Source: Mucilaginibacter agri
Lineage (GTDB): Bacteria > Bacteroidota > Bacteroidia > Sphingobacteriales > Sphingobacteriaceae
DNA length: 64,000 bases
Assembly: GCF_009928685.1 (NCBI RefSeq)
Contig: NZ_WWEO01000045.1
Span: 744,001 to 808,000, forward strand
Direction: 5' to 3'
The position numbers and the translations under genes are program-made. Below are positions 35,178 through 43,450 of the stretch, one piece after another (the stretch's first letter is position 1; the number at the start of each line of letters is the position of its first letter). The notes under the pieces were generated by a model. It saw nothing but the letters and a program-made list of their open reading frames with translations, did no database searches and was not told where the DNA came from.

Positions 35178-36911
35178 TTAAACGTTTAATTTTTTTCTTT
35201 CCTGTAAAATGTATTCGGCAGTGCGCATTGATAGGGCTAGGATTGTCCAAGTGGCGTTTTTATCACCTTGCTGTACAAACGGAGCAGCATCAACTACAAA
35301 GAGGTTTTTACAATCGTGTGCCTGGCACCATTTGTTTAAGGCTGACTTTTTAGGATCATCACCCATACGCACTGTTCCTACTTCGTGAATGATCTTACCT
35401 GGCGCTTCGAGGCCGTAGTTAGTTTCAGGCCCTTCGGGACCGGCATAAATCGCGCCCATATTGTGCATAATCTCCTGGAAGGTTTCTTGCATGTGCTTGG
35501 CCTGCTTAATTTCTTCAGGAGCCCATTTGTAGTGGAAACGCAATACCGGGATACCAAATTTATCAACCACGTTAGGGTCTATCTCGCAATAGTTATCGTA
35601 GCGGGCAATAGCGGTACCACGTCCGGCCATGCCAAACTGTGTACCGTAAAATCTGCGATAATCATCTTTCAAACCTGCACCATAACCGCCTGCTTCTTTC
35701 ATTTTACCATCACGGCCGGGTACCAAACCATTCATGCGGTGCATGCCAGAGCCGAAACCATAAGAAGGCATGTGTAAACCACCGCCATATTCGATATGGT
35801 AACCGCGGGGGAAGTCCAGTTTCTTATTATCTAACCACCACGGCGAGTAGATGTGTACGCTGCCTGCACCGTCTTCATTATAACGCTTACGATCCAGCAA
35901 TTGAGGCAAGAAACCGCCGGCGCTTGATCCGGTAGAATCATGTATATACCTGCCCACAACACCACTGCTATTAGCCAAACCACCCGGATGCGCTGGAGAT
36001 ATAGAGTTAAGCAAGATCCTTGCCGACTCTGCCGCACTGGCACCAAGAATTACCGTTTTGGCATTTACCTGGTACTCCTGCATATCTTCTTTGTTGATGT
36101 ATGATACGCCGGTTGCCTTACCCTCTGCATCGGTTAGTACTTCGCGCACCATGGCGTTGGTAATTACCTTGAGATTACCGGTTTTAACAGCCGGAATAAC
36201 CAGGCAAGACGATGCTGAGAAATCACCATAAATTTTACAGCTACGGCCGCACTGTCCGCAATAGAAACATGGTGCACGGTCTTTATTGCCGGGCAGCGCT
36301 TCGGTCAATACAGCGCCGCGACCGGCAATAACGGTTACGCCTGCTTTTTGCGCACCTTTTTTGATGAAAAGTTCGTTGAGTCTTGGTTTTGGCGGGGCCA
36401 TAAAGATACCGTCCGGATCGTTTTCCAAACCTTCCTTGGTACCATAGATACCAATAAGGCGGTCAACCTTATCGTAGTATGGCTTTACCTCATCATAGGT
36501 GATTGGCCAATCGTCGGTAAGGCCATCTTTCGCTTTAAAATCTTTTGGTCCCATACGTAATGAGATACGGCCCCAGTGGTTGGTTTTACCACCCAGCATC
36601 CGCGAGCGGAACCATTGAAAATCGGTTCCATCTTTTGTTGTGTAGGGCTCTCCCTCCAGTTGCCAGCCACCATAAGCGGCGTCAAAATCGCCGAAAGGGC
36701 GCGTTGTTCCTGCACCACGACGTGGAGATTCATACGAAAACTTTAACTGTTGCGAATCCTTTCGCGGGTCGAAGTATGCGCCGGCCTCCAGCATCAAAAC
36801 CTTGATGCCTGCGTTGGCTAAAACATAACCGGCCATGCCGCCCCCGGCGCCCGACCCAACAATTACTACATCCCACGTAGTGGATGATTTTTTAATCTGC
36901 AAATCGCTCAT
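35178..36911 (-). CDS. GMC-family FAD dehydrogenase, large subunit (glucoside 3-dehydrogenase type)
   Basis: A 577-residue flavoprotein with the Rossmann motif VVIVGSGAGGGMAGYVLANA (about 15-34) and GGKTNHWG of the GMC fold. The C-terminal IIHEVGTVRMGDDP is followed by GDKNATWTILAL, where the family places its active-site His/Asn. A Cys cluster C215-C218-C221-C225 (CFYCGQCGRSC) resembles the 3Fe-4S site of bacterial FAD-glucose dehydrogenases. It has no signal peptide of its own and would ride with the Tat-signalled small subunit. The likely reaction is oxidation of a sugar hydroxyl (C3 or C1) with electrons passed to a cytochrome or quinone. Confidence 0.9.
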   Translation of the reverse strand: MSDLQIKKSSTTWDVVIVGSGAGGGMAGYVLANAGIKVLMLEAGAYFDPRKDSQQLKFSYESPRRGAGTTRPFGDFDAAYGGWQLEGEPYTTKDGTDFQWFRSRMLGGKTNHWGRISLRMGPKDFKAKDGLTDDWPITYDEVKPYYDKVDRLIGIYGTKEGLENDPDGIFMAPPKPRLNELFIKKGAQKAGVTVIAGRGAVLTEALPGNKDRAPCFYCGQCGRSCKIYGDFSASSCLVIPAVKTGNLKVITNAMVREVLTDAEGKATGVSYINKEDMQEYQVNAKTVILGASAAESARILLNSISPAHPGGLANSSGVVGRYIHDSTGSSAGGFLPQLLDRKRYNEDGAGSVHIYSPWWLDNKKLDFPRGYHIEYGGGLHMPSYGFGSGMHRMNGLVPGRDGKMKEAGGYGAGLKDDYRRFYGTQFGMAGRGTAIARYDNYCEIDPNVVDKFGIPVLRFHYKWAPEEIKQAKHMQETFQEIMHNMGAIYAGPEGPETNYGLEAPGKIIHEVGTVRMGDDPKKSALNKWCQAHDCKNLFVVDAAPFVQQGDKNATWTILALSMRTAEYILQERKKLNV

Positions 36912-36997
36912 ATCAAATAAAATAAACGGCTACGTCTAAATATAAAAAAAGTGTCTTAAATAAATTTATAGCAGGTTTTTATCCCCCCTTTGCCCAA

Positions 36998-38428
36998 CTA
37001 AGCCTTAAGTTCAAATCCCGGACGATATTCGCGTTTAATATACTGGTTAACAGCGTCAAAATTGGTAACTTTCATTAAATTATTATCCCAGGTTAATTTA
37101 ATCTTGCCTCCTTGCAATTCGTGACCGCGAACAGCCAAATTTGCCATCAACAAGGCCTCGGTAAGCGGGCCCGCTTTATCAAAAGACGAACTTAATTCTG
37201 TTTTACCATACCCTGCCAGGCAACCCTCAACCCATTGCGCATAATGGCCTTCGGCGCCTCCAGGTACACGGGCCCATTTTTGAGGGGCACTTGCGGTTTT
37301 AGTTCGTTCTTTTGGCAACAATGTTGGTGCATCAGAATAGGTACTAGCGTACATTTTGCCTTTGGTACCTATGAATAACGTTCCGTTACCCTCTTCACCG
37401 CCAAAACTTTCGTTTGGCAATAGCTCTTCCGGTCTTTCAGGTTGTATCCCACCGTCCATCCAATGCAGCGTAACATCACCTTTTGTTTTCGCAGTTTTTG
37501 GGAAAGTTAAGGTAATGTGGCTCGATGGCGGACAGCTCTCGGGGAAGTGTCCTTCTTTAAATTCGTCTACATAAACGCTACCAACGCTGGCTTGCACATC
37601 CTTAGCATATCTTATATCGAGTACGCGGAAAGGCGCCTCAACCAGATGGCACCCCATATCGCCTAATGCACCGGTACCGTAATCCCACCAGCCACGCCAG
37701 TTAAAGGGCACTAATTTGTCTACATAGTCTTTTTTAGGTGCTGTACCCAACCAAAGATCCCAATCTAATTCTTTCGGGATGTTAGGATCTGGGGCAGGCC
37801 ATTTAATACCTTGCGGCCATACTGGGCGGTTAGTCCAGCAGTAAACCGTGTGTACATCACCTATCAAATCGGCATCGTACCATTCAGATAGCATGCGGGT
37901 ACCATCGTTAGATGATCCCTGATTACCCATTTGGGTTACTACTTTATATTTTTTGGCAGCTTCGGTTAACAAACGTGCTTCCCAGATGTCGTGCGTCATT
38001 GGTTTTTGCACGTAAACGTGCTTACCCAATTGCATTGCACGATAAGTGATAATGGCGTGGTTATGATCGGGCGTTGAGATAGATACGGCATCGAAGTTTT
38101 TATGCTCCTTATCATACATCTCGCGCCAGTCTTTATAATATTTAGCCTTAGGGAATGCTTTGCGCGAATTAGCCGCACGGCGGTCATCAACATCGCACAA
38201 AAAGCCAATCTCAGCTTTACCACTTTTATAGAAGTTAGCAATATCGCTTTGGCCTTTACCTCCCGCGCCCACACCGGCAATTACCAGGCGATCGCTTGGG
38301 GCAGTATACCCTTTACCACCCAGTACATAGCGTGGTACAATCATGATACCGGCTGCTGCCAGTGCTCCCTTTTTTATAAAATCGCGCCTTGAAGCATTTG
38401 GTAAAGTTTTTTCTTCATTAGTTTCCAT
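36998..38428 (-). CDS. Gfo/Idh/MocA family oxidoreductase with Tat signal
   Basis: A 476-residue protein. The Tat signal SRRDFIKKGALAAAGIMIVP (about 13-32) targets it to the periplasm. The Rossmann segment is VIAGVGAGGKGQSDIANF, and VYVQKPMTHDIWEARLL carries the conserved Lys of the family (usually EKP). Exported members probably keep a tightly bound NAD(H) and act as self-recycling sugar-modifying enzymes; some act on 3-keto-sugars. It sits between GH76 and the GMC dehydrogenase, suggesting a linked oxidative step on the sugar. Confidence 0.92.
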   Translation of the reverse strand: METNEEKTLPNASRRDFIKKGALAAAGIMIVPRYVLGGKGYTAPSDRLVIAGVGAGGKGQSDIANFYKSGKAEIGFLCDVDDRRAANSRKAFPKAKYYKDWREMYDKEHKNFDAVSISTPDHNHAIITYRAMQLGKHVYVQKPMTHDIWEARLLTEAAKKYKVVTQMGNQGSSNDGTRMLSEWYDADLIGDVHTVYCWTNRPVWPQGIKWPAPDPNIPKELDWDLWLGTAPKKDYVDKLVPFNWRGWWDYGTGALGDMGCHLVEAPFRVLDIRYAKDVQASVGSVYVDEFKEGHFPESCPPSSHITLTFPKTAKTKGDVTLHWMDGGIQPERPEELLPNESFGGEEGNGTLFIGTKGKMYASTYSDAPTLLPKERTKTASAPQKWARVPGGAEGHYAQWVEGCLAGYGKTELSSSFDKAGPLTEALLMANLAVRGHELQGGKIKLTWDNNLMKVTNFDAVNQYIKREYRPGFELKA

Positions 38429-38434
38429 AGGATC

Positions 38435-39517
38435 TTAGTTAGTTATGTTTTTCAGTTGTTGTAATCGTGCGTAAATCTCTATCATAGCCGCCTGGTCTAT
38501 CAGGCGCATAGCGGGCTTTGAGCCCAGCATATTATTTTCGTCTCTTTCGGTAGCCCAAATGGCATCTGCATCCTGCTGGTAAAAGTCTATCCAGGCTTTG
38601 TTTTTATCCACCTTGTAAAGTTCTTCATAGCCGCGAAGCATTACCGCGTTAAACCAATACTCGCCGTTAGGCAAACGCCCGTCTTTGAAAAAATATTTGC
38701 GTCCGGCAGCGGCAATTCGTTGTGCTTCCGCCAGATATTTTTTCTCCCTCGTCATTTTATACAAAATCACGTTTGCCTGCAGCATAGTGCCGGTGTTATA
38801 GGTGTATTTGGCCTCAGCAATTTTCAGAGTTTTAGTATTGATGTTATCATAATAAAGGCCATCAGGTGCTTGCAGGCGTTTGTTAGTCCAATGATAAATA
38901 TCGAACGCCGATGTTAGATAGTGGCTATCGTTAGTAAGTTGATATAATTGAAGAAGCACTAAAACACCTGGCCCATTTGAGCAGGTGTTTTTGGTAGATA
39001 AATCTCCTTCTTTCCAATACATACCACCACCGGTTACGGTGTCACGACCGCTAAGCATAAACTTGCAGATCATTTCAGAAACATCGAGATATTTCTTTTT
39101 ATGATTACGTCTGTAAGCATCCAGATAAGCTATCGCGATCCATTGGTTATCATCATAAAAACGGCTGCTTAGCCGCTCCTTCGTAACATAATCCTGATAG
39201 GCAGGCACTGGTGGTTTATCACTATAGTACTGGTCTATTGCCTGTTCAATCGGCAGCATAAATTGCGCCTTAGGTGCTAATTCTTCCATTTCATTAGCCG
39301 CCTGCATGTAAGCACATAAAGGCCATAACCACGAGTGCAGATTTTCTCTCTTAATGCTATCCGTAGTTTCGAAATAAAGACCCGTTTTATCGTCGCGTAT
39401 TTTAACATCGATGGCTTTTTTAATCAGCTCAATACGGGCCTGATAGTCGGGCAATTGTGCCTTCAAATCCGAAAACGTCAATAAGACTAGTATTATACTC
39501 AGCAGTCGCTTTTTCAT
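38435..39517 (-). CDS. GH76 family alpha-1,6-mannanase
   Basis: A 360-residue exported protein with a signal peptide ending near LKA (residue 20). The (alpha/alpha)6 barrel has the GH76 catalytic pair D122-D123 in FYDDNQWIAIAYLDAY. It also has KNTCSNGPGVLVLLQLY and YTYNTGTMLQANVILY, repeating the family layout. GH76 enzymes are endo-alpha-1,6-mannanases acting on the yeast-mannan or mycobacterial-type backbone. Placed 6 bp after GH92 on the same strand, it completes an alpha-mannan-degrading pair. Family call is good; the cell location (surface or periplasm) is unknown. Confidence 0.85.
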   Translation of the reverse strand: MKKRLLSIILVLLTFSDLKAQLPDYQARIELIKKAIDVKIRDDKTGLYFETTDSIKRENLHSWLWPLCAYMQAANEMEELAPKAQFMLPIEQAIDQYYSDKPPVPAYQDYVTKERLSSRFYDDNQWIAIAYLDAYRRNHKKKYLDVSEMICKFMLSGRDTVTGGGMYWKEGDLSTKNTCSNGPGVLVLLQLYQLTNDSHYLTSAFDIYHWTNKRLQAPDGLYYDNINTKTLKIAEAKYTYNTGTMLQANVILYKMTREKKYLAEAQRIAAAGRKYFFKDGRLPNGEYWFNAVMLRGYEELYKVDKNKAWIDFYQQDADAIWATERDENNMLGSKPAMRLIDQAAMIEIYARLQQLKNITN

Positions 39518-39523
39518 CCTACC

Positions 39524-41806
39524 TTACTTTTCGTTTGTTAATGAGTAAGGGAAGTTTACCTGCTGTATCCCTCTCTGTTTGTTAGGTTGCGCCGACATAC
39601 TAAAGTTAATGACACCGCCCTGAAGCAAAGTTGAATGATCGAACCAGTTGTTATTATATGGTTTACCATTAACAGTAATACTTTGGATATACTTGTTATT
39701 ATCGCTATTGTTCGGGGCGTTTAATACCACCTTCTTTCCGTTCTCGAGGTTCAGTGTCATGTTTTTAAACAACGGTGTGCCCAGCACATACTGACCGCTT
39801 GTTGGGCAAACCGGGTAGAAACCCATTGCCGAAAACACATACCAAGCAGATGTTTGGCCATTATCCTCGTCGCCGCAATAGCCATCGGGTGTTGGCTGAT
39901 ACAGCTTTTTCATCGAATAGCGTACCCAATACTGGCTCTTCCACGGTTCACCGGCATAATTGTAGAGATATAGCATGTGTTGGATAGGTTGGTTGCCATG
40001 CGCATATTGCCCCATATTAGCCACCTGCATTTCGCGCATTTCGTGAATTACGCCGCCATTGTATTCTTTATCGCCGAATACCGGAGGAGCGGTAAACACC
40101 GAATCGAGCTTGGCAACGAACGGTTTATTGCCGCCCATCAGGTTAATAAGCCCCTGTATATCGTGAAATACTGACCATGTATAGTGCCAGCTGTTACCTT
40201 CAATAAAAGCCCCACCCCATTTGTAAGGACTAAACGGTGTTTGAAAACTACCATCCTTATTTCGGCCGCGCATAAACCCGGTCGAGGCGTCGAAAATGTT
40301 CTTATAGTTCTGGCTCCGTTTTTTGTAGATATCAGTTTCGGAGGCAGGTCTGTTTAAGGCTTTACCCAAACGGTAAATAGAAAAGTCGTCATAAGCGTAC
40401 TCCAAAGTACGGGCTGCGCTTTCGCCGATTTTAACATCAACCGGAATGTAGCCTATACTGTTATAGTATTCGAATCCGGTTCGGCCTGTTGCATTAGGAC
40501 CTTCATTATTGGCACCATGTAGTAGGGCTTGGTAAAGTGTACCAACGTCATATCCCCTGATGCCTTTCAAGTAAGCATCGGCAACCACAGAGGCCGAGTT
40601 GTTACCTATCATTACGGCAGAATACCCCGGGCTACTCCATTCTGGAAGCCAACCACCTTCTTTGTAATCGTTAATTAATCCCTCCTGCATTTCTTTATCT
40701 ATTGAAGGATAAACGAGGTTGAGGAATGGGTACAGAGCGCGGAAAGTATCCCAAAAGCCGGTACCGGCAAACATGTAACCGGGCTCCGTATTACCTGTAT
40801 ACGGACTCCAGTGCACTATTTTGCCCTGCGCGTTAGTTTCATATAATTTATTAGGGAAGAACAACATGCGGTACAGGCACGAATAAAATGTACGTACCTG
40901 ATCTACCGACCCGCCTGATACATCAATGCGGCTTAGATTCTTATTCCACAGGGCTTTAGCCTTTTGTTCAGTAGCGTCGAAGCTGTCATTGCCCTGCTCA
41001 TTTTTAAGATTGAGTTCGGCTTGCTCCAGGCTAATAAAGGAAGAAGCCACCCGAAGGTGAACTTTCTCCCCCTTAATAGTTTTAAATCCAATTGCAGCTA
41101 TTGCACGGTTTGCATGCAACTCGGTTGAATCGGTTAATGTCGAATCATTATAAACACGCGACAGCGTAAACGGCTTATCAACGTATATTACAAAGTAGTT
41201 CTTAAAATTTTTTATGCCTCCCTGGGCATGTTTGGTAGAGTACCCTACAATCTTTTTTTGTCCGGGTAATATTTTAATATACGATCCTTTGTCCAAAGCA
41301 TCAATCACCACAAACGAACTATCGGTTTGCGGAAAAGTAAACCTGAACTGTGCGGAACGCTCTGTAGCAGTCATCTCCGTAATTACATCGTGCTCGGCCA
41401 GGTAAACGCTGTAGTAGTAGGGCTTGGCAATTTCGGCTTTGTGACCAAACCAGCTTGCTCGGCCGTCGTCAGTCACCTTGAGGTGTTTGGTAACGGGCAT
41501 AATCGCAAACTGACCATAATCGTTCATCCAGGGCGATGGTTGGTGGGTTTGTTTAAAACCACGGATCTTGTGGGCATCATAAGTGTACAGCCACCCATCT
41601 CCCATTTTACCGGTTTGTGGCACCCAAAAGTTCATGCCCCATGGCACGGCTACTGCAGGGTAAGTATTACCGTTTGATAGCTCGTATTTAGAGTCGGTAC
41701 CCATTAAAGGGTTAACCCACTCCACCGGATCGGTTACCGAGTTTACTTGTTGAGCGTAGGTTTTACCCGCAAGGATCAGCAATGTAAAAAGGAAAAGTTT
41801 CTTCAT
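39524..41806 (-). CDS. GH92 family alpha-mannosidase (PUL2)
   Basis: A 760-residue exo-acting alpha-mannosidase. I start it at the Met at 41806 (MKKLFLFTLLILAG, a clean signal peptide) and not at 41842, which would put a non-signal stretch first. Features are the N-terminal beta domain (DPVEWVNPLMGTDSKYEL), catalytic-acid E536 in FIEGNSWHYTWS, and the base-bearing GDEDNGQTSAWYVFS. Ca2+-dependent and inverting per the family. The motif that usually reads GNEP reads GNQP here, so linkage preference cannot be assigned. It acts with GH76 on alpha-mannan. A terminator lies between it and SusD2. Confidence 0.93.
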   Translation of the reverse strand: MKKLFLFTLLILAGKTYAQQVNSVTDPVEWVNPLMGTDSKYELSNGNTYPAVAVPWGMNFWVPQTGKMGDGWLYTYDAHKIRGFKQTHQPSPWMNDYGQFAIMPVTKHLKVTDDGRASWFGHKAEIAKPYYYSVYLAEHDVITEMTATERSAQFRFTFPQTDSSFVVIDALDKGSYIKILPGQKKIVGYSTKHAQGGIKNFKNYFVIYVDKPFTLSRVYNDSTLTDSTELHANRAIAAIGFKTIKGEKVHLRVASSFISLEQAELNLKNEQGNDSFDATEQKAKALWNKNLSRIDVSGGSVDQVRTFYSCLYRMLFFPNKLYETNAQGKIVHWSPYTGNTEPGYMFAGTGFWDTFRALYPFLNLVYPSIDKEMQEGLINDYKEGGWLPEWSSPGYSAVMIGNNSASVVADAYLKGIRGYDVGTLYQALLHGANNEGPNATGRTGFEYYNSIGYIPVDVKIGESAARTLEYAYDDFSIYRLGKALNRPASETDIYKKRSQNYKNIFDASTGFMRGRNKDGSFQTPFSPYKWGGAFIEGNSWHYTWSVFHDIQGLINLMGGNKPFVAKLDSVFTAPPVFGDKEYNGGVIHEMREMQVANMGQYAHGNQPIQHMLYLYNYAGEPWKSQYWVRYSMKKLYQPTPDGYCGDEDNGQTSAWYVFSAMGFYPVCPTSGQYVLGTPLFKNMTLNLENGKKVVLNAPNNSDNNKYIQSITVNGKPYNNNWFDHSTLLQGGVINFSMSAQPNKQRGIQQVNFPYSLTNEK

Positions 41807-41885
41807 AAGAAGTGTTGTTTGGACAGTTGTGTACCTGAGCATAGACAGGTATAAATGAGATGCTTTTAGAGCAGATAAAATTTAT

Positions 41886-41917
41886 AATAAAGGCTGGATC
41901 TCGAACCAGCCTTTATT
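41886..41917 (-). terminator. Minus-strand terminator between SusD2 and GH92
   Basis: 12-bp arms (AATAAAGGCTGG / CCAGCCTTTATT) with an 8-nt loop, 16 bp after the SusD2 stop. T-rich sequence follows on the minus strand. It would lower enzyme expression relative to the transporter. Confidence 0.75.
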
Positions 41918-41932
41918 ACGTTTACAGATAGA

Positions 41933-43429
41933 TTACCAACCTGTGTTTTGGGTGAGTTTTTTGTTGTTATTGATCTCCCGTTGTGGCACAGGCCATAATA
42001 AGTATTGCTGTTTCATGGTTACCCCCTGCTCATTGGCGGTACTGAAAGCATCGCTAAACTTATTATTGGTCACATCATAAATCATGTGAGTTCTTTGGAT
42101 ATCGAAATAAGCTTTGTTTTCATAAGCCAGTTCGTGATAACGCTCTTTCCAAATGGCCTGGCGGAACTGATCCTGACTTAAACCGCTAAGTGGTGCTAGC
42201 TGTGCACGTGTTCTGATCTTGTTAATCTGCGCGTAGGCATCAGCAGTTGGGCCGCTTACTTCGTTAGTAGCTTCTGCATAGATTAGCATGGCTTCCGGCA
42301 AGCGCAAGAAAGTCCAGTTTTCATCACAGATACCATTACCCAAGGCGCTTTCCACTTGAAAATATTTGTAGAGATTATGGCTGCCAAACACCACAGTTTT
42401 TGTTGGATCGCCATATTGCGGGTAGCTCGAGAAATAGAACTGACGCTCTTGTGCACGCAAATCTCCCGCTTCGTAACTATTGAAAAACTGATTGGTAGGA
42501 ACCATAGCGCCAAGGTGATCGCCGTAGGCACCTACAGGTAGGTTAAAAGGTACGGTTAACTGCGTGATAGCATTAGTAGATACACCTACAAGGTAATTAC
42601 TTTGAAATATTAACTCGCCCTGGTTTTTGTGGGCATTATCATGCAGATAAGCATAATCGGTAAACAATGTATAGCTCGACAATACTTTTTGCGCCTCTGC
42701 TGCAGCCAACGCATAGTTAGCTGTGATGTTTAAAGGGAAACCAGCGGTAGTAAGGTAAACACTGGCCAATAGTGTGCGAACGGCACCTAAAGAAGCATGC
42801 CCCGTTTGATCTGTTTCTGGTAAACCAGAAGCTTCAGCAGACACCAAATCACTGATAATAACCGGATAAACCTGCGCTACCGGAGTACGTGTAGGGAACA
42901 AATCAGGGCTATCTACAGTTACCGGGGCGGTAATCAAAGGCACATCACCATATAATCGCACTAAGTGGTAATAGAAAAACGCCCTTAAAAATTGTGCTTC
43001 GCCTAAAAGCCTTTTCTTCTGCGCGCCATCCATAGCAACATTCGGTATTTCTTGCAGGGCAAGGTTTGCGTTTGCGATAGCGCTGTAGCAATTTTGCCAA
43101 ACAGATTCGAAGCCCGGATTAACAGGGTCGGTACGCTGGTTAATTACGTTTCCGTTGTTTACACTTTGGCCGAGCGAGGTAGCATGACCGGCAAACAGTT
43201 CGATAGTAATAAATGGGCTTTCTCCATAAGCGTCGCCATTTTGGAACAAATAAAGTTTGTTATAAATGCCGTTAACAAAGGTTTGCGCCTGCGATGCCGA
43301 TGTAAAATAATTGCTTTTTACGAAGTTGCTGTTATTCTTCTCGTCCAGATATTTCTTACAACCACTGTTAATAAGCACCAGGCTTAATAACAGGTATGCA
43401 ATCTTATATTTTTTTATGTTAAGTTTCAT
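41933..43429 (-). CDS. SusD/RagB-like surface lipoprotein (PUL2)
   Basis: A 498-residue SusD homologue with lipoprotein C24 in INSGC, and the TPR-like helix region with AQFLRAFFYYHLVRLYGDVPL. The conserved RLPEAMLIYAEATNEV and IWKERYHELAYENKAYFDIQR follow. It ends QREINNNKKLTQNTGW, the usual SusD C-terminus. It binds the glycan with the SusC2 barrel at the outer membrane. SusC2 lies 21 bp upstream. In the PUL2 setting it is predicted to select alpha-mannan oligosaccharides. Confidence 0.94.
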   Translation of the reverse strand: MKLNIKKYKIAYLLLSLVLINSGCKKYLDEKNNSNFVKSNYFTSASQAQTFVNGIYNKLYLFQNGDAYGESPFITIELFAGHATSLGQSVNNGNVINQRTDPVNPGFESVWQNCYSAIANANLALQEIPNVAMDGAQKKRLLGEAQFLRAFFYYHLVRLYGDVPLITAPVTVDSPDLFPTRTPVAQVYPVIISDLVSAEASGLPETDQTGHASLGAVRTLLASVYLTTAGFPLNITANYALAAAEAQKVLSSYTLFTDYAYLHDNAHKNQGELIFQSNYLVGVSTNAITQLTVPFNLPVGAYGDHLGAMVPTNQFFNSYEAGDLRAQERQFYFSSYPQYGDPTKTVVFGSHNLYKYFQVESALGNGICDENWTFLRLPEAMLIYAEATNEVSGPTADAYAQINKIRTRAQLAPLSGLSQDQFRQAIWKERYHELAYENKAYFDIQRTHMIYDVTNNKFSDAFSTANEQGVTMKQQYLLWPVPQREINNNKKLTQNTGW

Positions 43430-43450
43430 GTCGGTATAATTAGTATTTGA

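Noticed and set aside
35385-35935. Long plus-strand open frames opposite the GMC dehydrogenase
   Set aside because: The minus-strand frame carries unmistakable FAD and GMC motifs; the opposite frames have none.
41807-41842. Upstream start for the PUL2 GH92 gene
   Set aside because: The extra 12 residues precede a normal signal peptide beginning at 41806, so the longer start is unlikely.
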